Below, piece after piece: positions 1 to 6,193 of a stretch of DNA of 22,304 nucleotides. The notes under the pieces are model-generated. The model worked only from the letters and a program-made list of their open reading frames with translations, was not told the DNA's origin and ran no database searches. The stretch comes from CAYONQ01 sp964405375. Its GTDB lineage: Bacteria; Planctomycetota; Phycisphaerae; Sedimentisphaerales; Anaerobacaceae. Numbering within the stretch: position 1 is the first letter of the stretch; each line of letters opens with the position of its first letter. Where the stretch lies: contig CAYONQ010000040.1 of the NCBI GenBank assembly GCA_964405375.1, positions 1-22,304 on the forward strand, read 5' to 3'. The position numbers were made by a program, and so were the translations under genes.

Positions 1-236
1 GGCGGCTAAGCCGCCTGTGGACGAAGGCAATGCTCTGCGGCAAAAGTTTACTTTGGTAGCAGAGCTTGCCGAGACTTGTCCGCCGTAGGCAAAGGCACAA
101 CTGTGTAAGTTTTTTTTGTTTCAACACAAGGCGTAGCCGAAAATTCAAAGCGATGTGCCGACGGCAAGTTTACTTGCAAGTAAGGCGCAAAGCTTTGGAT
201 TCAGGGCAATTGTAGATTGCCGTTGAAACAAAAACC
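1..236. repeat. Palindrome-rich non-coding segment
   Basis: I see no credible gene here. The stretch is dense in small hairpins: GGCGGC/GCCGCC at 1-15, AAAGT-TT-ACTTT at 43-54, GCC-GTA-GGC at 82-90, GGC-GTA-GCC at 130-138, GCCG-A-CGGC at 157-165, GCAAGT-TT-ACTTGC at 164-177 and GGCAAT/ATTGCC at 205-221. The last five lie between or beside two perfect 13-bp inverted arms, TTTTTGTTTCAAC at 113-125 and GTTGAAACAAAAA at 222-234. Folded, 113-234 would be a closed multi-hairpin structure. It could be a structured RNA, a MITE-like element or decayed repeat DNA; no target-site duplication is visible. Confidence 0.5.
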
Positions 237-288
237 CTCTGTGGTCTCTGTGTTCTCTGCGGCAAATAAATCCGTGTTAATCCGTGCC
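237..288. repeat. Short phased direct repeats, period 9 then period 10
   Basis: Three degenerate 9-mers run head to tail at 237-263 (CTCTGTGGT, CTCTGTGTT, CTCTGCGGC). Two 10-mers follow at 269-288 (AATCCGTGTT, AATCCGTGCC). They open a mosaic of short tandem repeats that continues to about 770. No coding function is apparent. Confidence 0.65.
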
Positions 289-322
289 CCGTTAGAAATT
301 GACGTCTTATTTCTAACGGGGC
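286..322. repeat. Perfect 14-bp inverted repeat
   Basis: The left arm GCCCCGTTAGAAAT (286-299) and right arm ATTTCTAACGGGGC (309-322) are perfectly complementary around a 9-nt loop (300-308). It would form a very stable hairpin. No T-run follows on either strand that would make it a classical intrinsic terminator. A dispersed REP-like palindrome is a reasonable alternative. It sits between two blocks of phased direct repeats. Confidence 0.7.
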
Positions 323-335
323 GTGTCTAATTTCT

Positions 336-394
336 TTTGTGTCTTTGTGTCTTCGTGGCCAATTCCCCTCCGCGATCTCAGCGGTCTCCGCGGT
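336..394. repeat. Short phased direct repeats, period 8 then period 9
   Basis: TTTGTGTC, TTTGTGTC and TTCGTGGC occupy 336-359 (period 8). CTCCGCGAT, CTCAGCGGT and CTCCGCGGT occupy 368-394 (period 9). The second block resembles the 9-mers at 237-263 in its CTC start and GCGG core, so the two may be variants of one repeat family. Confidence 0.65.
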
Positions 395-399
395 TAAAA

Positions 400-530
400 T
401 TCGTCTCTATTTTTTTCATTTTTTCTCATTTTTTTGCAATTTTTCCCCAAATTTCTCTATTTTTCTCTATTTTTTTCATTTTTTCTCACTTTTTCTTCAT
501 TTTTCTCACTTTTTTCCTTACCTATCTTGC
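400..530. repeat. T-rich pyrimidine tract with a 60-bp duplication
   Basis: About 130 bases are almost pure pyrimidine on the plus strand, made of T-runs broken by CTC, CA and TCA. A 25-bp segment is repeated exactly at 404-428 and 464-488, giving a 60-bp period. A reading frame is open across it (337-600). Its translation is a monotonous Phe/Ser/Ile/His string, the expected product of T-rich DNA, so it is not called as a gene. Triplex-forming or slippage-prone DNA is possible. The remaining bases to about 700 are A/C/T-rich with nothing recognisable. Confidence 0.6.
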
Positions 531-706
531 CCAAACCACCCAAACCAACCCACCAACCCTCATTTTTGACTCCAAAAACCCACATCCCACTTTAAAATAA
601 ACCCCAAAAACCGGTGTTTTTTAAAAATTCCCGACTTTTAAAAACCAAAATATCACCCCCCATTTTGACCCCCGCCGATGTCAAATATTTTCCAACTTCC
701 TCTCCT

Positions 707-770
707 AACTCAAAACTTAAAACTCAAAATTCAAAACTCCTTCTGTCTGTCCTCTGACCTCTGTCTTCTG
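707..770. repeat. Heptanucleotide phased repeats downstream of the flavin reductase gene
   Basis: Two consecutive families of degenerate 7-mers lie in register. The first is AACTCAA, AACTTAA, AACTCAA, AATTCAA, AACTCCT (707-741). The second is CTGTCTG, TCCTCTG, ACCTCTG, TCTTCTG (743-770). They end ten bases before the stop codon of the minus-strand gene at 780, so they lie in its 3' untranslated region. The first family is close to the 7-mer found inside the DUF2344 gene near 14350. Confidence 0.7.
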
Positions 771-779
771 TAGTGTAGT

Positions 780-1430
780 TTATTTTACTACTTCTACCGC
801 GCCGAGTTTACTACCTGAGCCGATGATATACAGCCGTTTTTTAGGTACGGTATTGATATGTGCTACGACTATTCTGCCGACAAAGATTATATGGTCGCCG
901 GTCTCAAGCTGCTTTTCGAGCTGGCATTCGAAATTCGCCACCGCCTCCGTCAGCAGGACCGAATTAATCTCTTTAGCCGGCTCGTGCGGGCAATCGAATT
1001 CTGCAAATTTATCGATATTCCAGCCGGTATGCGTGCCGAAAAACAACGCCGCATCAGCCATCTCCGAAGATGGATACACTATCGTAAAGCACTTTGACTG
1101 CTTGATGCACCGCGTTGTATAGTGGCCTTTGCTCATAGAGACGGCCATCATCGGCGGATTGCCGGACGTAATCATCGTCCAGCCCATAGTCATCGGGTTG
1201 GCCTTGCCCTTTTCGTCCTTTGCGATAGTGATTATTAGCTGCTCAGGGTATTTGGTCCTTATCGCCTGCCGGTAGCCGACCTGCTTTTGCGAACCCTTTG
1301 ATTTAGTCTTTTTTGCCCCGGCGGGTTCATCGCCGGCTGAGGCCATACCAAGCGCAGCTGCACCGAGCGAAAGCCCCGCCGTGCCCTGAAGCGATTTAGT
1401 CAGAAAACCACGTCTGTTCATATCTTTCAT
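780..1430 (-). CDS. Tat-exported flavin reductase-like (FMN-binding) protein
   Basis: The protein begins with a twin-arginine signal (NRRGFLTK, then a hydrophobic stretch ending near ASA), so it is probably exported folded with its cofactor. The body after about residue 50 fits the flavin-reductase-like FMN-binding family (NTAB/DIM6 type). It opens with YPEQLIITIAKD, has a central MGWTMITSGNPPMMAVSM strand-turn region, and continues with TTRCIKQSKCFTIVYPS. At roughly 216 residues, minus the signal, it is a normal single-domain length. I chose ATG at 1430 because AAGGAG lies 7 nt upstream; an in-frame TTG at 1436 lies only 1 nt from that site. Substrate and redox partner are unknown. A flavoredoxin-like electron carrier or a split-barrel reductase are the main options. 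Confidence 0.85.
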   Translation of the reverse strand: MKDMNRRGFLTKSLQGTAGLSLGAAALGMASAGDEPAGAKKTKSKGSQKQVGYRQAIRTKYPEQLIITIAKDEKGKANPMTMGWTMITSGNPPMMAVSMSKGHYTTRCIKQSKCFTIVYPSSEMADAALFFGTHTGWNIDKFAEFDCPHEPAKEINSVLLTEAVANFECQLEKQLETGDHIIFVGRIVVAHINTVPKKRLYIIGSGSKLGAVEVVK

Positions 1431-1497
1431 AATCAAAGCTCCTTATATTAAAGTGGTTACGTATTTTTTACAGCTTAAATGTAGCACCTTCGCCCGT

Positions 1498-1526
1498 ACA
1501 ATACCCGAATCCCCGGATTTTTTCAA
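1498..1526 (-). promoter_or_regulatory. Candidate sigma-70 promoter for the flavin reductase gene
   Basis: On the minus strand TTGAAA (1521-1526) and TATTGT (1498-1503) are separated by 17 nt. They lie about 70 nt upstream of the ATG at 1430. This was found by eye only. The gene could also be read through from the phosphotransferase gene upstream. Confidence 0.4.
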
Positions 1527-1570
1527 CTGGAAAACGCCGCCGCATACTTTGTGGGCGCCACGGGTGGAGG

Positions 1571-2602
1571 TTACGAATGGTTCATTGCTTGAGATAGTTT
1601 CCTGCGGTTCTTGTCTATCCACTCGGCCTTGCGCCGAATCATTTGCAGGAAATCCACCCCTGATAGATTCCCAAAAAAGCCGGTCGTTGCTATCGGCAAT
1701 ACCGCCTCGGCTATCATTGTCTCAATCATCAAATCCAGCAGTGAATTCAGCTCGTTCGGCTCCAGCTTAATTACTTCACGGTAGCCGTTTAACAACTGCA
1801 CGAGCTTGGCCTGGTCGAGATAATCGGGCCAGTCGGCGGGATTGGGGCGGTCGCCGACAATCGAAAATTGAAGCATCCCATTGGCCAGGTCGGTAACCGC
1901 CGGCGCAATCTTTACCGAATCGAAATCAAAGACAGCACTTAGCTTATTTTTGAGAAAGAGCATATTGCCCGGGTGCCAATCACCGTGGACGACCTGCTGC
2001 TGCCACGAGTCAAAACCGAGCTCGTTTATGCGGATACTGCAGCGGTTGTAAAGGGTCATTAACGCCTCGGCAGCGGCCTGTAGTGTCTTGTCCTGCCTGG
2101 CCATTTTGTCGGCCCCGACCGCCTTGAGGTGGCTGCGAACCATCGTCGAATCATGGAAGCTGCTTCTCAGCGGCTTCCACTGAAAGGCGAAGTTGGTTAG
2201 ATACTGGTGAAATTTTGCCAGTTGCCGGCCTGTATCAGCGGTCGCTTCGGCGCTGCCGTCGTAACGATGGCCGCCGACAAATTTGAATAGTTCGTAAATA
2301 TGGTCTTTTAGCTGAAGGATTGTATGAAGCTCGTCGAAGGTGGCGACAAGGGAGGCGACCGGAAAGTATCTTTGGGCCAGATGTGTTTGCACGGCGTGGG
2401 CGAAAGCAACCCGGTAGAAGTCATCTTTGCCTTTCGGCCGGCGTTTCAGGAGAAACTTACCTTTTGTGGACAGAACGACCATTTTCGGTGCAGCCCTGTT
2501 GCCCGCAGTCAAAGGTGTAACCTTCTGGATTACGCCGATTTCGTAATGACCGAGAACGCTTGCTAACTCCTCGGGAGAAAAATGTGCACCGCCTCTGGAC
2601 AT
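1571..2602 (-). CDS. APH/choline-kinase-type phosphotransferase
   Basis: This is a 343-residue protein-kinase-like small-molecule phosphotransferase of the APH superfamily. The catalytic loop HGDWHPGN is at residues 206-213 and the metal-binding segment FDFDSV at 225-230. K53 in FLLKRR is a candidate nucleotide-binding lysine after the N-terminal beta sheet. The family phosphorylates aminoglycosides, choline, homoserine, or sugars and other small alcohols; nothing here fixes the substrate. The architecture resembles the CotS/homoserine-kinase-like branch as much as true aminoglycoside resistance enzymes, so a resistance role should not be assumed. It lies 51 nt downstream of the Ser/Thr kinase gene, and that spacer is made of 7-bp repeats. 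The Shine-Dalgarno is weak. The pair is probably co-transcribed. Confidence 0.85.
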   Translation of the reverse strand: MSRGGAHFSPEELASVLGHYEIGVIQKVTPLTAGNRAAPKMVVLSTKGKFLLKRRPKGKDDFYRVAFAHAVQTHLAQRYFPVASLVATFDELHTILQLKDHIYELFKFVGGHRYDGSAEATADTGRQLAKFHQYLTNFAFQWKPLRSSFHDSTMVRSHLKAVGADKMARQDKTLQAAAEALMTLYNRCSIRINELGFDSWQQQVVHGDWHPGNMLFLKNKLSAVFDFDSVKIAPAVTDLANGMLQFSIVGDRPNPADWPDYLDQAKLVQLLNGYREVIKLEPNELNSLLDLMIETMIAEAVLPIATTGFFGNLSGVDFLQMIRRKAEWIDKNRRKLSQAMNHS

Positions 2603-2609
2603 AAACTCA

Positions 2610-2651
2610 TATCTCGTTGCTTGTGATTAGTGATTCGTGGTTCGATTCACG
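2610..2651. repeat. Heptanucleotide repeats filling the kinase/phosphotransferase spacer
   Basis: In-register degenerate 7-mers run through nearly the whole gap: TATCTCG, TTGCTTG, TGATTAG, TGATTCG, TGGTTCG, ATTCACG. The first unit is a rotation of the CGTATCT unit found inside the lptC gene near 9830. Confidence 0.6.
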
Positions 2652-2653
2652 GC

Positions 2654-3889
2654 TCACCGTAAAACAAGCAGGAAAATCAACAAAATGATAACCAAAGAAA
2701 GCCCCGCTGCCACCGCGCTTAGAATCAATATTGTAATTCGGTAACGGGCAGCAGCTCTTTTCCTGTAAAGTTCTTCCTCTGATTGGATGGCATCTCCGTT
2801 TTCTAACTGCCCGAGCATAGAAACGTCGAATCTTTTGTGTGCTCGCAACGGCGGTTGGCCATTGCGAACGGCCTCCAAGTCCGTCAGCAGCTCCTCGATG
2901 TTGTTGTAACGGTCTTCCTTGCGCTTGGCCATCATAACTTCAATCACTTCGGATATACCCGCCGACAGTGATGTGTTTATATGGTCGGGCGGAATTAGCT
3001 GTTCTTTCAGGTGCTTTCTCATAACGTCCGAAGGGTCGTCTGCCATAAACGGCACTCGGCCTGTGACCATATGATAGAGCGTAGCACCGAGGCCGTAAAT
3101 ATCAGCCCTGTGGTCGATGTCTATCTGGCCTCGAATCTGTTCGGGTGCAATATAATACGGCGTGCCATAGGCCTTGCCCGCCTCGGTTCGGGCGGTCTCA
3201 ATATCTGTTGTTTCACGTGCCAAGCCCATATCGGCAAGCTTAACCACGCCCTCGATATTTATCATTATATTCTTGGGTTTAACATCACGGTGAATAAGAC
3301 CGCAGGCATGGGCATGGGCCAGTGCGTGAGCGACCTGAATGATTATATCCAGCGCCTCATCTTCAGAGTAAACCTTGCCTGCCGACAGATCATCGTGGAT
3401 GGTCTTGCCTTCAACATACTCCATTACAAAATAGTGATACCCTCCTGCCTCGCCGACATCAAAGGCCTGGACTATGTTGTTGTGATTGAGCTTACCGGCG
3501 GCCTGGCCTTCCTTGTAAAACCGTTCCACATATTCGGGGTTTTCAGTGAAGCGCTTGGGCAGGACCTTTATCGCAACCGTTCGGTTCAAGCTCAATTGCT
3601 TGGCTTTATAGACAACCGCCATCGCACCGGCCCCCAGTTTGCCGACTATTTGATAGCCCGGAATCTGGTATGCGGCGGCCTTGCTTTCCTTTATGCTTTT
3701 CTTTAATCTCTCGGCCTGGCTGGGTGTAACATAGCCCAGGTCAATCATAAGGTCCTTAAGCACTATAGGGTGGACCTTACGGCGGGACTGCAGCTCCTCG
3801 AGCGAGCGCTTTAGCTCGGCGTTTGTGCAGAGATCCTGCTCTACCGCCATTTTGCCGAATATCGTATCGTAATTTGTCTCGTTCGCCAT
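2654..3889 (-). CDS. Tail-anchored Hanks-type Ser/Thr protein kinase
   Basis: This 411-residue kinase has a complete catalytic core. The glycine-rich loop GAGAMAVVYK is at 86-95, the ATP lysine K108 is in VAIKVL, HRDVKPKN is at 200-207, the metal-binding DMG (in place of DFG) at 220-222 and the APEQ segment at 248-251. About 70 residues precede the kinase domain and resemble the small helical N-terminal module of GspE/PilB-type proteins (FGKMAVEQDL ... LMIDLGYVTPSQ). A single hydrophobic helix at about 384-410 ends the protein, so it is tail-anchored with no outside sensor domain. The start ATG follows GAGG. It should phosphorylate cytoplasmic proteins; its targets are unknown. It heads a minus-strand group with the phosphotransferase and flavin reductase genes. 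Confidence 0.93.
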   Translation of the reverse strand: MANETNYDTIFGKMAVEQDLCTNAELKRSLEELQSRRKVHPIVLKDLMIDLGYVTPSQAERLKKSIKESKAAAYQIPGYQIVGKLGAGAMAVVYKAKQLSLNRTVAIKVLPKRFTENPEYVERFYKEGQAAGKLNHNNIVQAFDVGEAGGYHYFVMEYVEGKTIHDDLSAGKVYSEDEALDIIIQVAHALAHAHACGLIHRDVKPKNIMINIEGVVKLADMGLARETTDIETARTEAGKAYGTPYYIAPEQIRGQIDIDHRADIYGLGATLYHMVTGRVPFMADDPSDVMRKHLKEQLIPPDHINTSLSAGISEVIEVMMAKRKEDRYNNIEELLTDLEAVRNGQPPLRAHKRFDVSMLGQLENGDAIQSEEELYRKRAAARYRITILILSAVAAGLSLVIILLIFLLVLR

Positions 3890-3934
3890 AATCCTCTTTT
3901 ATTACTACACGAATGCGAATGTTCCGGAAAGGTA

Positions 3935-3963
3935 ATTATCGGTCTATGTAAAACCGTTGTCAA
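3935..3963 (-). promoter_or_regulatory. Candidate sigma-70 promoter for the kinase gene
   Basis: On the minus strand TTGACA (3958-3963) and GATAAT (3935-3940) are 17 nt apart, close to consensus, about 45 nt upstream of the kinase ATG. A second TTGACA lies at 3972-3977 but has no good -10 partner. Confidence 0.55.
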
Positions 3964-4094
3964 AAAAAATCTGTCAATTCTGATTTTATAAAGGATACCG
4001 CCAATTTGTATAAATTCGACCTTTTTGGTCTTTAGGTTTAGCGGTTTTCCGTTGTTGTCGGCTGTCGCTGTCCAGAACCGGCTTACTTTTAGGA

Positions 4095-4122
4095 TTGACT
4101 TGGCGCCAAATCCCGCTAAACT
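4095..4122 (+). promoter_or_regulatory. Candidate sigma-70 promoter for the etf operon
   Basis: TTGACT (4095-4100) and TAAACT (4117-4122) are separated by 16 nt, giving a leader of about 40 nt before the etfB GTG. The same two hexamers, with an 18-nt spacer, recur upstream of the small ORF at 20553. Confidence 0.45.
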
Positions 4123-4170
4123 GATGTCCTTTTCAAAAATTGGAAACTAATAACCACGAGGAGGCAATAA

Positions 4171-5082
4171 GTGGCTTATAATTGTGTGGTTTTAATCAAG
4201 CAAGTTCCTGATACGAAAAGGATTACGGGTCAGGCGATGAACGAAGACGGCACGGTTAATCGTTCTGCGCTGCCGGCCATTTTCAATCCGGAAGACCTCA
4301 ATGCGCTCGAGTTAGCTGTGGGGATTAAGGACGAATTCGGCGGTTCCGTAACGGTTATCACGATGGGCCTGCCGGCGGCGGCTGAGGTTCTTCGAGAGTC
4401 GCTTTTCCGCGGGGCTGATGACGCAATTTTGATAACCGACCTGCGATGTGCCGCAAGCGATACGCTGGCAACCAGCTATATCTTAAGCTGCGCAGTCAAG
4501 AAGTTTGATTATGACATCGTTCTCTGCGGCAGACAGGCAATCGACGGCGATACCGCACAGGTCGGCCCGCAATTGGCGGAAAAATTAGCCATCCCCCAGA
4601 TTACCTATGTTGAAGGGCTTGTAGATCTGGCCGGGGCGACTATAACGGCTCAGCGAAATGTCGGTAACGGCTTCCAGCAGGTTAGAGCGTCCCTGCCGGT
4701 ACTTTTGACCGTTACCGGCGACGCAAACACCCCGAGAGTCGCCGCTGCAAAAAAGATAATGAAATACAAAAACGCATTAACGTCGGCTGAAGCGGAAAAA
4801 GAGGTCAGAAGTCAGAAGTCAGAAGTCAGCGAAGAAAAGATTAAGAAGTTGATTGAGAAAAAATGCAGCGAGTTGGAACAAAAGGGCTTGCTTATAAGTC
4901 GGTGGGATTTGGATTTTCTCGGTGCCGATTTTAGCTGGTGTGGCCGAAACGGCTCACCGACCAAGGTCCACCGCATCCAGAGCGTCGTATTAGCCGCAAA
5001 GGAAAGCAAAAACATCGAGCCAACCGACAACGCAATTGCAGATATGATAGGCGAGCTGATTGAAGACAAAATTATTTCGTGA
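4171..5082 (+). CDS. etfB: Electron transfer flavoprotein subunit beta
   Basis: EtfB pairs with EtfA to carry electrons between flavin dehydrogenases and a quinone reductase or ferredoxin. The N-terminal start MAYNCVVLIKQVPDT, FNPEDLNALELAV and the CGRQAIDGDTAQVGPQLAE motif (about residues 128-146) are diagnostic of the beta subunit. The GTG start is set by a strong GAGGAGG six bases upstream. The protein is 303 residues, longer than the common 250-265. Part of the excess is a low-complexity segment at about 211-222 (EVRSQKSEVSEE) encoded by four tandem copies of the 7-mer AAGTCAG (4802-4829). The C-terminal region resumes the family pattern with GSPTKVHRI. It is the first gene of an operon with etfA, an acyl-CoA dehydrogenase and a HAD gene. 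Confidence 0.95.
   Translation: MAYNCVVLIKQVPDTKRITGQAMNEDGTVNRSALPAIFNPEDLNALELAVGIKDEFGGSVTVITMGLPAAAEVLRESLFRGADDAILITDLRCAASDTLATSYILSCAVKKFDYDIVLCGRQAIDGDTAQVGPQLAEKLAIPQITYVEGLVDLAGATITAQRNVGNGFQQVRASLPVLLTVTGDANTPRVAAAKKIMKYKNALTSAEAEKEVRSQKSEVSEEKIKKLIEKKCSELEQKGLLISRWDLDFLGADFSWCGRNGSPTKVHRIQSVVLAAKESKNIEPTDNAIADMIGELIEDKIIS
4802..4829 (+). repeat. Heptanucleotide tandem repeat inside etfB
   Basis: Four units (AGGTCAG then three AAGTCAG) encode RSQKSEVS-like sequence between conserved parts of EtfB. In this orientation the array has no stop codon in any frame. In the opposite orientation each unit would contribute a TGA. Confidence 0.9.
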
Positions 5083-5128
5083 ATTACAAGTTGTGAATTG
5101 AGATACAAGCGGTGAGATACGAATTATG
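5080..5128. repeat. Heptanucleotide repeats filling the etfB/etfA spacer
   Basis: Degenerate 7-mers in register run from the etfB stop to the etfA start: TGAATTA, CAAGTTG, TGAATTG, AGATACA, AGCGGTG, AGATACG, AATTATG. The spacer therefore consists of repeat units. One of them (AGCGGTG plus the following AG) supplies the GGTGAG that serves as the Shine-Dalgarno for etfA. Confidence 0.55.
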
Positions 5129-6193
5129 ATTGATGTTAATAGGAACGGTGAGGTTTGGGTATTTGGTGAGCAGCAGGGGGGTCGGCTGGAAGATGTGCCA
5201 GTCGAGCTGATGAGCAAGGCCCGGAATCTGGCGGATAGGTTAGGCGTAAAATTAGCTGCCGTTGTTTTAGGCGACAATGTCGGTGAGCTTGCAACGAAGT
5301 TAATTCATTACGGCGCCGACAAGGTCTATTTAGCCGAGCATCCGCTGCTTGAACATTACCAGACAAACAGCTACGCAAGGGTAATCTGTGATTTGATTCA
5401 TAAATATAAACCGCAGATTGTGCTTTACGGCGCCACGCACGCCGGCAGAGACCTTGCACCCCGCATCGCAAGTGCGGCCAAGGCAGGCCTTACCGCAGAC
5501 TGCACCGACCTGCGAATCGGCGACCACAGCGTCTCCAAGAACGGCGACATCCATAAGAACCTGCTGTTTCAGGTTCGCCCGGCCTTCGGCGGAAATATAA
5601 TCGCAACAATCATCAATTATGACCGCTGGCCCCAAATGGCGACCGTCCGAGAAGGCGTTATGCCGATGCCGGAACCGGACAGCCGCCGAAAGGGTGAAAT
5701 CGTAAGAGAAAAGGTAGAGCTTTCGCAGCAGGATTTGCCGTTAGAGGTTCTCGCCGAGCACAAACGCCCCAAAAAGGTCAATCTGAAAGCGGCCAGAATA
5801 ATCGTCGCCGGCGGGGCGGGCGTCGGCAGCAAAGAAAACTTCAAAATGATATGGGATTTGGCAAACTGCCTCGGCGCAGCACCGGCGGCAACCAGAGCAG
5901 CGGTTGACCTCGGCTTTATCGACCACGACCATCAGGTCGGCCAGACCGGCACAACGGTTCGCCCCAGCTTATACGTAGCCGTCGGAATCAGCGGGGCGAT
6001 TCAGCATCAGGCGGGGATGGGCGGCAGCGGAAAAATCGTCGCAATCAATAACGACCCAAACGCCCCGATTTTCCAGATTGCACATTATAAGATAGTCGGC
6101 GACCTGAATGTCGTCGTCCCGAAAATGATAAAGGCAGTAAAGGAAAAAGGAATCAAAGAACTAATCCCCGTCACTGTAGATGAGAAACAATAA
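5126..6193 (+). CDS. etfA: Electron transfer flavoprotein subunit alpha
   Basis: This is the FAD-binding partner of EtfB. The N-terminal domain carries VLYGATHAGRDLAPR (99-113). The C-terminal FAD domain starts near residue 222 and shows AGGAGVGSKENF (228-239), GQTGTTVRP (272-280) and GISGAIQHQAGM (287-298), all hallmark EtfA motifs. At 355 residues it is slightly longer than the usual 310-340. It starts 43 nt after etfB in a spacer made of 7-bp repeats, and its stop overlaps the start of the acyl-CoA dehydrogenase gene (TAATG), which implies translational coupling. Whether this is an ordinary or an electron-bifurcating Etf cannot be decided by eye. Confidence 0.96.
   Translation: MIDVNRNGEVWVFGEQQGGRLEDVPVELMSKARNLADRLGVKLAAVVLGDNVGELATKLIHYGADKVYLAEHPLLEHYQTNSYARVICDLIHKYKPQIVLYGATHAGRDLAPRIASAAKAGLTADCTDLRIGDHSVSKNGDIHKNLLFQVRPAFGGNIIATIINYDRWPQMATVREGVMPMPEPDSRRKGEIVREKVELSQQDLPLEVLAEHKRPKKVNLKAARIIVAGGAGVGSKENFKMIWDLANCLGAAPAATRAAVDLGFIDHDHQVGQTGTTVRPSLYVAVGISGAIQHQAGMGGSGKIVAINNDPNAPIFQIAHYKIVGDLNVVVPKMIKAVKEKGIKELIPVTVDEKQ

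Noticed and set aside
118..229. GTTTCAAC / GTTGAAAC words suggesting CRISPR repeats
   Set aside because: There are only two copies, in inverted orientation, with no regularly spaced repeat-spacer pattern and no cas gene.
337..600. 87-residue plus-strand reading frame
   Set aside because: It translates the T-rich tract into repetitive Phe/Ser/Ile/His sequence, has no convincing Shine-Dalgarno and overlaps obvious repeat DNA.
606..621. AAAAAC-CGGT-GTTTTT as a terminator for the flavin reductase transcript
   Set aside because: It lies over 150 nt past the stop and the stem has a single GC pair; likely a by-product of A/T-run composition.
3011..3706. 231-residue plus-strand frame antisense to the kinase gene
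   Set aside because: It lies entirely opposite conserved kinase motifs; the frame is open because of codon usage on the real strand.
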